From: CAWGMT01 sp963823675
GTDB taxonomy: Bacteria > Planctomycetota > Planctomycetia > Isosphaerales > Isosphaeraceae
Direction of reading: 5' to 3'
NCBI GenBank assembly: GCA_963823675.1
Contig: CAWGMT010000016.1
Span: forward strand, 124,001 to 188,000
DNA: 64,000 bases
Under the pieces are notes generated by a model. That model saw nothing but the letters and a program-made list of their open reading frames with translations. It did not search any database and was not told the DNA's origin. Below, piece by piece: positions 54,873-63,600 of this stretch; the first letter of the stretch is position 1, and each line of letters begins with the position of its first letter. Made by a program: the position numbers and the translations under genes.

Positions 54873-56303
54873 TTATAAAGTGAAATTTTCAGCAAATTTA
54901 TTGAGTTCTTCCTCGTCCAGTCCCTTGCGGCAGTTGATGACCCTCAGGCCTGGGAGCCCGAAGTGGCACTCCTCCTTCTCAGGCGGCGGTCCGTCGCAGA
55001 TGCCAATGGCCTTGATGGGCGATTCGCGCCTTGCCTTGATCTTGCGGAAGCGGATGACCTGTTCGAAGACCCAATCGGGGTTGGTGCCATGGACAAGCAC
55101 GAGGCCGTCGCAGTTTAGAAGGTACGCGTCTAGCGCCTTGCGTACCTCGGCCGGCCGGCGGCTCCGGTTAGGGAGGACATAGCCAATTCCTCGCCCGAGA
55201 AGCAGGCTGCCGATCCGCTTCGCCAGGTCAAGGTCCGCCTCCTCGGCGTTGACAAAGACGAGTGTGTCAGCATCCTGGCCGGTCCTCGGAGCGGCCGGCT
55301 TCGGAGCCGTCAGATCCCTGACCTTTTGCACGACCAGGCTCTTGAACTCCTGGAGGTCGGCGACTGCGACCGATGGGCCCTCAAGCCGGGCGCGATGGTC
55401 GGGGTGGGCGACGCTGGCAAGGTCGAGGCCCCGGGCATGCCACTGGAGGATGCGGATGCCACGACCGACGGCGCACTCGTGCTGGAGTCCGACGATCGTC
55501 TGCGATGCGCCCGGCAACCGCTTGCCGGCGAGGCCGCTCAGGAGCTGCACGAAGAGCTTGGCGCGGGCTAGGTCGCCCTCGGTCTCGGCGCGGAATGCGG
55601 CCGGGTCACGCGGATAAATGCCCTCTGGCACGACGGCCAGGCCCGCCTGGAGCAGGTAGCGACGAACCTCCTCGCGCTGGTCGTCGAGGTCGTCGGTCAC
55701 CTCGGCGAGAAAGACCACGGGCTGTTCCCCTGCTCCATCGGGCACGGGCACTTTGTCCGCGTTGGCCTTCATGCGAGTGAGCGCTTCGGCCAGGTCGTGG
55801 CGAAGGTCGTAGAGCTGGTCGAAATACCCCCGGTCCTCGGGGCCTGGCCGAGGGATCCCCAGGGTACGCGTCGACCGGCCCAGGGGGTCCTTGGCCCAGA
55901 AACGGTATCCCTTCACGTCACCGAGATCGTGCGGGCGCTCCACCTGGTCGTACTCCACTACGAAAATGCGTGCGCCGCCGTCCCGCCGAATGGCAGTTCT
56001 GAAGAATCTCATCTCCTTGAGGCACCAAGTGGAGGCCAGGTACGCTGGCGACATGACGACCAGGAGGACGGCCGCCTCGCCGAGCTTGCCCTCGATCTCG
56101 GGCGTCAGCTCCACATGGCCCGGAAGTTGATGGTCCATCCACAGCGCGATGGACTCTGCGCGCCCCAGCCTCTGGGCGAGGAGGTTCTGGAGGCTCTTGA
56201 CGAGGGTCGTCACCCAACCCGGCCTCTCCGGCTCAAGGGAGAGATCATCCACGTGAGAGTAGCTGACGAACAGATCCGTCTTCGCCGGATGAACAAATCC
56301 CAT
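54873..56303 (-). CDS. Protein with three TIR-like domains, partner of the nSTAND1-WD40 protein
   Basis: 476 aa from ATG 56303, the Met that directly precedes KTDLFVSYSHVDD; the frame is open upstream to 56363. Domain 1 (about 8-150) is a TIR domain with FVSYSH, WMDHQLPG and VVMSPAYLASTWCLKEM; Glu97 in WCLKE occupies the NADase position of catalytic TIRs. Domain 2 (about 197-310) has VVFLAEVTDDLDDQREEVRR and FVQLLSGLAG, a TIR-like or DUF4062-like fold with Glu276. Domain 3 (about 347-475) reads LVFVNAEEADLDLAKRIGSL and GLVLVHGTNPDWVFEQVIRF. It is predicted to consume or cyclise NAD when activated by its partner. TIR identity is firm, activity is inferred. Confidence 0.85.
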   Translation of the reverse strand: MGFVHPAKTDLFVSYSHVDDLSLEPERPGWVTTLVKSLQNLLAQRLGRAESIALWMDHQLPGHVELTPEIEGKLGEAAVLLVVMSPAYLASTWCLKEMRFFRTAIRRDGGARIFVVEYDQVERPHDLGDVKGYRFWAKDPLGRSTRTLGIPRPGPEDRGYFDQLYDLRHDLAEALTRMKANADKVPVPDGAGEQPVVFLAEVTDDLDDQREEVRRYLLQAGLAVVPEGIYPRDPAAFRAETEGDLARAKLFVQLLSGLAGKRLPGASQTIVGLQHECAVGRGIRILQWHARGLDLASVAHPDHRARLEGPSVAVADLQEFKSLVVQKVRDLTAPKPAAPRTGQDADTLVFVNAEEADLDLAKRIGSLLLGRGIGYVLPNRSRRPAEVRKALDAYLLNCDGLVLVHGTNPDWVFEQVIRFRKIKARRESPIKAIGICDGPPPEKEECHFGLPGLRVINCRKGLDEEELNKFAENFTL

Positions 56304-56704
56304 TTCGTGGGCTTCCTGATCACCTTCGACGAACCCGTGAGAATCGCGACACGCAAATCTCATGATACCCGATCAGGCGCTTGAAGCGGAACAGCGGCGT
56401 CTGCCCTTGCCTGATCGAACCGGCCTGTGCGCTCTGCCGGACCAACGACCGCCGGTGCGGCCGTCAGGTGGCAGCTCAACGATTTGACACCCAACTCGCG
56501 CGACTGCGGCAAATGACTGCCGGGCCTTCGCGCGGGCAGTCGAAACCGGTAGCATAAATGGCGTCAACACCGGTGCAATCGCCGATGGTTTGGACCGGTG
56601 CTAACATGCAGGAGCGCAGGTTCCCTCGATGTCGGGAGCGGGATCGCCGGTGTCGCTAATCAGCCACCCGTTTCTGTCAGGATGACCTGGCTTGGGGAAC
56701 AGAG
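56304..56704. other. Divergent intergenic region
   Basis: Between the TIR-like gene and the carboxylesterase. A 7-bp stem GACTGCC/GGCAGTC at 56515-56541 is present without a T tract. Short minus-strand frames have no domain. Promoters for both directions presumably lie here, but no clear consensus pair was found. Confidence 0.45.
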
Positions 56705-58319
56705 ATGAAACTTTCGAAAGCACTCGCCCTCTGGGCTCTTGTCGTCGCGCACTCACACGCATGGGCCCAGCCGGTTCGTATCGAGACCGGTTTGATTGAA
56801 GGCGTGCAGAGCGGCTCGTCGACCGTGTACAAGTCGCTTCCTTTTGCGGCGCCGCCGGTGGGTGAATTGCGCTGGCGGGCGCCGCAACCCGCGCTGGCGT
56901 GGAGTGGTGTCAGACGTGCTGACAAATTCGGCCCCATCTGTACGCAGACGGGAGCCTCGGTACCCGGTGCGCCGCCTGAACCGGTCAGCGAAGACTGCTT
57001 GACCTTAAGCATCTGGGCACCGGCAAAGCCGCGCGAGCAGAAGCTGCCTGTGATGGTCTGGATTCCGGGTGGGGGGTTTACTCAGGAATCCGCATCGATG
57101 CCGCTTTATTGGGGTGACGCGCTGGCGACACGAGGCGTGATCGTCGTCACCATCAACTATCGCGTTGGTCTCCTGGGCTTCTTGGCGCATCCGGAACTGA
57201 GTCGCGAATCCGGACACCACACGTCCGGCAACTATGGATTACTCGACCAGATCGCAGCCCTTGCGTGGATCAAACGGAACGTTGCGGCATTCGGCGGCGA
57301 TCCGGAGCGAGTGACCATCTGGGGACAATCGGCAGGATCGATGGCGGTCAGTCTGCTCATGGCCTCGCCGCTTGCGCGTGGTCTTTTCCAGCGCGCGATC
57401 GGCCAGAGCGGCGGGTACTTCGTCCCTCCCGCGGCAACCCGTTCCCCCGAGGGGCTGTATCTGAAGGGGGCCGAAGAGCAAGGCGTGAGATTGGCCTCCG
57501 AGCTCGGAGCGAAGTCCCTCGAGGCGCTGCGCAAACTCGAAGCCAGAGCAGTTCCTGAAGAACCACAACGCAGGCACAATGCAGCCGATTATCGATCGTT
57601 ACGTCGTGCCGGAGGAGCCGTATGCCGCTTTTGCGGCGGGCCGGCAAAACGACGTGCCAATCTTGATCGGCTCGAATGCAGACGAAGCAAGGCCGCTGAT
57701 CGCGGGCAATAACGTGAGGCTGGCAACCTTCGCTGAAGACATCGGCGAGGATTGGGGCAGCAAGGTCGTCCGCTCTCTGGCGGAAGAGTACCTGAAGAAC
57801 TATCCAGCCACGACCGACCGGGAAGCGCGCGAGGCTCGGGCCAGGTTCGAGCGCGATCTGCGGTTTGGCTGGGATATGTGGACGTGGGCACGGATGCAGG
57901 CGAAGACGGGACAAGCCAAGGTGTTTTCCTACTACTTCGCACATCTGCCACCGTATCCACCGGGCAGTACCTTCGCCGACTGGGGGGCCGGGCACTGGGC
58001 CGAGTTGCGCTATGTGTTCGACCATCTGAGCCAGGAGCTGTGGGCGTGGACTGACGCCGATCGTGCGCTCGCCAATCTGATGGCAACATACTGGACGAAC
58101 TTCGCGAAGAGCGGCGATCCGAACGGCGATGGTCTGCCCGTATGGCCAAACTTCACAACAAACAGGGAGCGCGTGTTGCATTTCAACGGCAGCACGACGG
58201 TCGGCGGCGTGGCAAACCTTGAATGGCTTCGACGGCTGGATCTTCGTTACATCGGTCTGCGAGGCACCACCAAGCCCCTGGAGAAACAGGGGAGAAAAGG
58301 TGTCGCGGACCAATTCTGA
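56705..58319 (+). CDS. Secreted type B carboxylesterase, one frameshift
   Basis: About 538 aa. The signal peptide is MKLSKALALWALVVAHSHAW. Carboxylesterase/p-nitrobenzyl esterase motifs: YKSLPFAAPPVGELRWRAPQ, SEDCLTLSIWAPA (the EDCL signature), VMVWIPGGGFTQESAS (oxyanion hole), and the nucleophile in ERVTIWGQSAGSMAVSLLMA. Near 57545 the frame changes and the protein resumes EQFLKNHNAGTMQPIIDRYV; the acid is in IGSNADEARPL and the His in GAGHWAELRYVFDH. The frameshift is between well-kept halves. Acts on esters outside the cytoplasm. It shares no operon with the TIR module. Confidence 0.88.
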
Positions 58320-58473
58320 TGTTCGGTTCCTGCCAGTTCTTCTTCCACGGCGTCGCCACATTGCCGATCATTTACGATGTGGCGACCTGGGTTTTCAGCT
58401 CAGAGATCGCAGCGTTCAAAAGCCAAGGCCAGGTGGTTGTCTATAGTCAACTGAGTTTTCATCCACTGATTCT

Positions 58474-58647
58474 GCGGACCGAACCCACTCGGGGCCGATC
58501 CCGCGGACCGAACCCAGTGCGGTGCCGGCCTGCGGACTGAGCCCAATGCGGCGCGACCCGCCGACCGAACCGAATGGGGTCCGATTCCGCGGACCGAGCC
58601 CAATGCGGCGCGAGCCTGCGGACCGAACCCAAGCAGTGGCCGATCTC
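58474..58647. repeat. Six imperfect tandem repeats of 28-29 bp
   Basis: Units begin at 58474, 58503, 58532, 58560, 58589 and 58618, each starting GCGGACCGAACCC or a close variant and differing mainly in the second half. The array fills the 326-nt gap (58320-58645) between the convergent carboxylesterase and the secreted protein gene and reaches the latter's stop. There are no spacers, so it is a tandem repeat and not a CRISPR. Confidence 0.8.
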
Positions 58648-59968
58648 AGGGTCTCGGCCCAGGCTTCCACGAGATCGACTCGATCCTCACCTCGTCATCG
58701 TTGCGATCGGCGTCAACGAGGTTGAGCCGCAGTCCTGTGATCGTTCCTCGGTAGTTGGGCGATCCCGCCAGGTTGACCTCGTGGGTCTGCATCTTGCCAT
58801 CGGGCTGAATCGTAAACTCGACCCGCCGGTCGGCGCTGAAACCGGCTTCCGGCACGCTCCAGAGGATCGCCGCTCCCCGCGGGTGTGTCTTGCACGCAGC
58901 ACGGATATAGAGCTTGGGGGCCTCTTCGGCGCGCCACCACTGTTCGGGACCGATCAATGCAGCGCCCTTCGGTCCGGGCTTGATCCGCAGACTCCCCTCG
59001 ATCGGAAAACCGGCATCGCTGGCGTTCTGATAGAACCAGTGGCGGCGGTCGCGGGTGAACTCGTAGTCGGGACGAGTGTCGCGGATCCGGCCGGCCTGGG
59101 CCTGGGCGCGAATCTCGTCGAGCGAACCGAGCACGAGCTGGTATTGGTACTCGAAGACGATATTGTGGTCGAGAATCTCCTTCCGGATCGGCGCGATGTA
59201 ACCAGTGGCGTCATCCCTGGGACCGCCCGTGTTGGGCTTGCCGTGAAACCCGCCCACGAAGGAATAGGCGCCGGGATGAATCACACCCAGGCCCCATTCC
59301 TGGTCGTTGACCAGGGCCGCCCAGTTTTCGGTCGCTTTCCAGTAGACCCATGGCGGGCCGGAATTGTGGAGCTGGGTCAATGGTTGGTTTTCGAAGGGCC
59401 GATCGCCCGTGTAACTGAATAGCCGGTGCAGCTTGCCGATTGTGTAGACGGCCGGCAGTTCCTGGTCGTGGGCGGGATACTGGGTATGGTCCGAGCGGTG
59501 ATTCACAAGCTGATTCCGCACCCGCGCCCCGTGGCCCTCCAGCATGATCCACGTCTCGAACGTGCACTCGCCGGGCATGTTCTTCAAGGCCCACTGCATC
59601 GGGATCGTCTTCACGTAGAGCGTGGTGCCGTCGTTCTTGTTCTCCACGACCCGGGCAGCGTGCCCGTAGACATCTCCCGAGCCGATCGGGTTCCAGCTCC
59701 AGTTCTTCCAGCCCGGGTGGGGCTTGCCAAAAGGCGATGGGCCCGAGTAGTACGATTGCTGGATCTGGCGGCCGAGATCACGGGAGTTGATCAGGTTCTC
59801 TCCGTCCTGGGATCGAGCCAGGAACGTGATCGTGCCGCCGATGTCGAGGTCCACGCCGATGCGTATCGAGCCGTTGTCGAGGAAGCTCATCCGCTCGGCA
59901 CGAATCGGCAACGCCACGATGTCCGTCCAGCAAATGCTCAGAAAAAACAGCTTGATGAATATACGCAT
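58646..59968 (-). CDS. Secreted protein of unknown function with C-terminal beta-sandwich-like region
   Basis: 440 aa from ATG 59968, which gives a signal peptide (MRIFIKLFFLSICWTDIVAL). I do not recognise a named family. Notable blocks are MSFLDNGSIRIGVDLDIGGT, SGPSPFGKPHPGWKNWSWNP, the stretch around WALKNMPGECTFETWIMLEG, and ATENWAALVNDQEWGLGVIH. The C-terminal 150 residues resemble carbohydrate-binding jelly rolls: VEFTIQPDGKMQTHEVNLAG and ITGLRLNLVDADRNDDEVRI. Trp/Tyr-rich strands suggest sugar binding, and a role in polysaccharide handling is inferred. It converges on the carboxylesterase across the tandem repeats. Confidence 0.7.
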   Translation of the reverse strand: MRIFIKLFFLSICWTDIVALPIRAERMSFLDNGSIRIGVDLDIGGTITFLARSQDGENLINSRDLGRQIQQSYYSGPSPFGKPHPGWKNWSWNPIGSGDVYGHAARVVENKNDGTTLYVKTIPMQWALKNMPGECTFETWIMLEGHGARVRNQLVNHRSDHTQYPAHDQELPAVYTIGKLHRLFSYTGDRPFENQPLTQLHNSGPPWVYWKATENWAALVNDQEWGLGVIHPGAYSFVGGFHGKPNTGGPRDDATGYIAPIRKEILDHNIVFEYQYQLVLGSLDEIRAQAQAGRIRDTRPDYEFTRDRRHWFYQNASDAGFPIEGSLRIKPGPKGAALIGPEQWWRAEEAPKLYIRAACKTHPRGAAILWSVPEAGFSADRRVEFTIQPDGKMQTHEVNLAGSPNYRGTITGLRLNLVDADRNDDEVRIESISWKPGPRP

Positions 59969-60168
59969 CGGTTTAGTTGTAACCTGCGTTTGAAGCGTGC
60001 CTCGAGTCGTGGTCATCTGGAACCTCAACATAATAGAACAACCCGGGGTTCGGTCGTAGGCCCCGTCGCAGGCCTGCCCTCCGACAAATGTCTTGTCCCC
60101 GCAGGGAATGAGTGCTATCCTCGACGAGTAAGCGAACCCTTTCGCTCACCTGGCCCCGGAGTCGCGCC

Positions 60169-61039
60169 ATGAAGCGTAAAACCGTCGTGGTGGGGGCCGC
60201 CGTGCTCGCGAGCGCGGGTCTGGGGATCTGGTTTTCGCGCCCGGTGGGGCCGCGCGAGCCGGTCTACCAGGGCAAGGCACTGAGCGCCTGGCTGGACGAT
60301 CGCCGCGCGACGCCCCAGGGACCGGTGGTCCTCTCCGACCAAGCAGTCGCGGCCGTCCGTGCGATCGGCCCGGCGGCGGTGCCGACTCTCCTGGCCTGGC
60401 TCCGCGCGTCGGATTCCTCGTTCAGTCGCAGCGCCAAGATCCTGCTGGAGTGGCGGCTGAAGCTCCCGGTGCGGGTGCCGACCAACCAGGACAAGCGGAT
60501 GCGGGCGATGTACGGCTTTCGGGCCCTCGGCTCCGCCGCCAGTGCCGCGTTCCCCGAACTGGTGGCGATCGCGCTCGATTCCCCCGACGAATGGCAGAGA
60601 GGGGACGCGATCAACGCCTTGACCGACTCCGACGCCGACACGATGAGGCGTATCGCCGGGAGCCTCAAGAGTCCCGACCGCGAGGTCCGGCTCCGGGCCG
60701 TCTTCGCCCTCAGTTGCATCCGGATCGCCCCCGACGAGGTTCTGCCTCCCCGCGCTCGAGGGAGCACAGAGCGACCCGGACCCCCAGGTTCGCACCGAGG
60801 CGGCGAAGGGAATCGCCGTCTTCGACCACCAGCTCAAGGTCTTCGTGGCCTTGCTCACACACCGCGACTCCAAGATGCGGGCCCTCGTGGCCCGCCAGGT
60901 TGGAAGCTACCGCACTCGCGCCCGGGCGTTTCTCTCCGACCTCGAAGCCGCGGCCGGCGACAACGATCCCGAGGTCCGCGCGGCCGTCGCGGAGGCGATC
61001 CAGCGAGTTCGTGGTTCCGAATCGCCCCCGACCCACTGA
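60169..61039 (+). CDS. HEAT-repeat protein with N-terminal membrane anchor, one frameshift
   Basis: About 289 aa. ATG 60169 starts a signal or anchor (MKRKTVVVGAAVLASAGLGI), followed by the common planctomycete opening EPVYQGKALSAWLDDRRA. HEAT-type helices then repeat, for example AVAAVRAIGPAAVPTLLAWL and EVRLRAVFALSCIRIAPDEV. At about 60755 the frame changes; the rest reads PALEGAQSDPDPQVRTEAAK, VALLTHRDSKMRALVARQVG and NDPEVRAAVAEAIQRVRGSE, ending at TGA 61037. HEAT repeats usually mediate protein contacts; no enzyme domain is present. Confidence 0.78.
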
Positions 61040-61279
61040 AGGCTGGACCTGGCTCTTCGTCTTGATGAAGGCTGCCTTGAAGAAGCGTTCTTGAATCTGG
61101 CTCATGTGCTTCGTGCTCAAGAGCGGTTCGACGAAGCGGCCGCGGCCCTGCGCGAGGCGATCCGGATTGACCCGGAGTATGGCGACGCCAGGAAAGTGTT
61201 GTGCGACGTCGAGCGCTGCCAGAGGTGTCTCGCGCGTCATCGCTTGAACAAACGCTGGAGGGAGGTTGACACGAGCTGA
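61040..61279 (+). pseudogene. TPR-protein fragment
   Basis: Directly after the HEAT gene stop and in the same frame, without a start codon, the sequence reads LDLALRLDEGCLEEAFLNLA then HVLRAQERFDEAAAALREAI and DPEYGDARKVLCDVERC. These are about one and a half TPR units. TTG 61091 could initiate a 62-residue product, but a whole TPR protein is missing. It is best viewed as the tail of a decayed or rearranged gene. Confidence 0.6.
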
Positions 61280-61314
61280 GGATGATCCTTAGAAATACAT
61301 CGAGGAGTACATCG

Positions 61315-62646
61315 ATGAAACACGCATTCTTGCTCTTTCTGGCGCTCGCGTCGGTCAAACCTGCCGCGCTGGCTGATGACGAGCCCCGTGCGCGGTCGCT
61401 ACGGTTGCTCTACGTCGGCAACACGAACACCGACCGTGGGCGGTCGTATGCCAGGTTCCTGGGCGAGAGATTCACGCTGGTCGGCGCTAGCGACCGGAAG
61501 ACTTTCGATCCCGGATCGGTTGGAGACGTCGATGTCGTCGTGCTCGACTGGTCGCAGAGCGACATCGAGCACAAGTCCGTGCAAAAAGCCTCCGAGTTTG
61601 AGAGCGACCTGAAATCGCCTCTCGGCGAACGGAGCCGCTGGTCCCAGCCGACGGTGCTTCTGGGCAGTGCGGGCCATCTGCTGGCTGCCCCCTGGAAGGT
61701 CTTCGGCGGCAGCGGGTGAACGTGCCTCGAGCCCTTCGCGTACGTGCTACGCGACCACCCCATCTTCCGCTCGCCGGTCGCCATCGATCGCGGCCAGCAG
61801 GTTTCGCGGCTCTGGCCGGCCGACTGGAACGAGCCGCACGATACGAACGAGATCCTGGTCCTGCCGCTGATTCAGACCGGGCTCAAGCCGTCCGCACCGG
61901 GCTGGTGTACCTATACCCGCGACATGGCCGAAGCACCCGAGATCGAGGTCTTCTGCGGGGGGATCAACGCCAAGACTTCGACCGCCGCCGCGATCTGGAG
62001 ACAAGGAAACTTGCTCCATTACGGCTTCGACATCGCTCCCGACGAGATGAACGAATGGGGCAAGGCCCTGCTTGTCGACGCGGTCGCATATATCTCCCGG
62101 TTCACCGAAGATCGGCCGATCATGCAGACTCCCTCACCCTTCGCGGGGAGTGCGTTCATGACGAGGGCGACAATCGAGCGGGTCATTGCGAAGCACGACG
62201 AAAGCCGGTGGGATTACCTTACGCCTCACCTCGAGGGCCGGATGCTGACGAAGGCCGGGGTTCGAAACCTGAGTTCCTTCGCAAAGTGGTATCCGACAGC
62301 TCGAGATTATCTCTACCCGGATCAAGAGGCTCGCTTGAGGGTCGACGAAGACGCTCGCGCTTTCGGGCTCAACGCATCGCATCGCGAGTTTTTCGACCGC
62401 GCGATCGCCGGGCTGGCCGGCACCAACGAGCAGGCCGAAGCCATGCGTCGGATGCTCGAGCGCTATGTGCCCGACGGCCCCGGTCGCAACGCCTCGGCTC
62501 AAGCATGGGCCGATTGGTGGCAGGCCAATCGCAACTACCTCTTCTTCGGCGATGCTGGCGGATATCGCTGGTACCTCGACCCGCTGGCGAGAGCACGTCG
62601 CGTACCAACCACCAATTTACGCGGCCAGGCACGGGCCAGCCGCTGA
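61315..62646 (+). CDS. Secreted protein of unknown function with in-frame TGA
   Basis: 443 codons if TGA 61717-61719 is read through. ATG 61315, seven bases after GAGGAG, starts a signal peptide (MKHAFLLFLALASVKPAALA). The first part, SLRLLYVGNTNTDRGRSYAR and VDVVVLDWSQSD, looks like a ThuA-like or response-regulator-like alpha/beta fold. The frame meets a single TGA in KVFGGSG-(TGA)-TCLEPFAY and then stays open for 308 codons: RDHPIFRSPVAIDRGQQVSR, IEVFCGGINAKTSTAAAIWR, AVAYISRFTEDRPIM, DYLTPHLEGRM and YLFFGDAGGYRWYLDPL. Both sides are in one frame, unlike the other broken genes here. TGA may encode selenocysteine or be a nonsense change of a Cys or Trp codon. Confidence 0.7.
61736..61754 (+). 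promoter_or_regulatory. Hairpin downstream of the in-frame TGA (possible SECIS-like element)
   Basis: TCGCGTA, loop CGTGC, TACGCGA: a perfect 7-bp stem with a five-base loop containing GT. The loop centre lies 26 nt after the TGA, inside the 16-37 nt window usual for bacterial SECIS elements. Because the hairpin is short and GC rich, chance is a real alternative. Confidence 0.35.
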
Positions 62647-62670
62647 GCGCGAGACGGGTTGAGGCCGCTA

Positions 62671-63600
62671 TCACTTGCCCGAGTCCGGCGTCAACAGGCC
62701 CCGGCTGCGCAGCCATCGGACGCAGAGCCCCGTCCAGCTCGAGGGGAGTTTCTCGTTTTGCCGCACGCCGAAGTCGTGATCTCCCGTCGCATAGATGTGC
62801 AGCTCGGTCGGTATACCAGCGCGCTTCAAGGCGACGTACATGAACGCGCTGTTCTCGGCGTTGGAGCCGCCGTAGCTTTCGGTGTCATCGGAGGCATGGG
62901 CCAGAAAGATCGGGGGCGTATCGGGCGGGATGTGGAGATCCGCCCGGATGCCGTCCTTGTTCTTGGGCTTCAGATAACCCGAATAGCACGCGACGGCGAA
63001 ATCAGGCCGGCAACTCACCTGGTCGATCGCATCGATCGGTTGATACAACCGCTTCGTGAATCCGGCGGCGGTCGCCAGTGCGAGATGGCCGCCCGCCGAG
63101 AAGCCGACCATGCCGATCCGTTTCGGGTCAATGCCCCATTCCGCCGCCCGGCTGCGGACCAGGCTGACGGCCCGCTGGGCGTCGAGCTGCGGGCCCAGCG
63201 GCGGCTCGCCGCGGACATCGCCGGACCGCCGCGGGCAACGGTACTTGAGAATGATGCCGGTCATGCCCACCGAGTTGAGCCACGCCGCCACTTCCTCGCC
63301 CTCGAGTTCCCAGTAAAGGTCCCAGTAGCCGCCTCCGGGGCAGATGATCATTGCCGTTTTCGTGTTCTTGTCCGTGGCAGGTTGGTAGATCGTCAGCGTC
63401 GGCTTGGTGACGTTGGTGATCAGCTTGGTCGGGCCCACGAGGGGCGACTGATGAATCCGACTCGTTTCCTGGCCCTTGCTGCCGGCGTCTCCCGGAGTCT
63501 TCCCCGGCCAGAGATCGACGACCAGCGGCTCCGCCGCGAGTGTGGGAACGCTCACGAACAGGGCGATGAGCAACGACGCGGTGGAAGCGATTCGGCGCAT
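62671..63600 (-). CDS. Secreted alpha/beta-hydrolase (acetyl-esterase type)
   Basis: 309 aa with signal peptide MRRIASTASLLIALFVSVPT. The hydrolase core is complete: oxyanion-hole block TAMIICPGGGYWDLYWELEG, KYRCPRRSGDVRGEPPLGPQ, nucleophile IGMVGFSAGGHLALATA, Asp in IFLAHASDDTESYG and His in YATGDHDFGVRQNEKLPSSW. This is the planctomycete group of acetylxylan-esterase-like enzymes (BD-FAE/Est type) that deacetylate plant or algal polysaccharides. Its start overlaps the end of the methyltransferase frame read upstream on the same strand. Confidence 0.9.
   Translation of the reverse strand: MRRIASTASLLIALFVSVPTLAAEPLVVDLWPGKTPGDAGSKGQETSRIHQSPLVGPTKLITNVTKPTLTIYQPATDKNTKTAMIICPGGGYWDLYWELEGEEVAAWLNSVGMTGIILKYRCPRRSGDVRGEPPLGPQLDAQRAVSLVRSRAAEWGIDPKRIGMVGFSAGGHLALATAAGFTKRLYQPIDAIDQVSCRPDFAVACYSGYLKPKNKDGIRADLHIPPDTPPIFLAHASDDTESYGGSNAENSAFMYVALKRAGIPTELHIYATGDHDFGVRQNEKLPSSWTGLCVRWLRSRGLLTPDSGK

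Noticed and set aside
58474..58647. CRISPR array
   Set aside because: Units follow each other without unique spacers, vary in sequence, and no cas genes are nearby.
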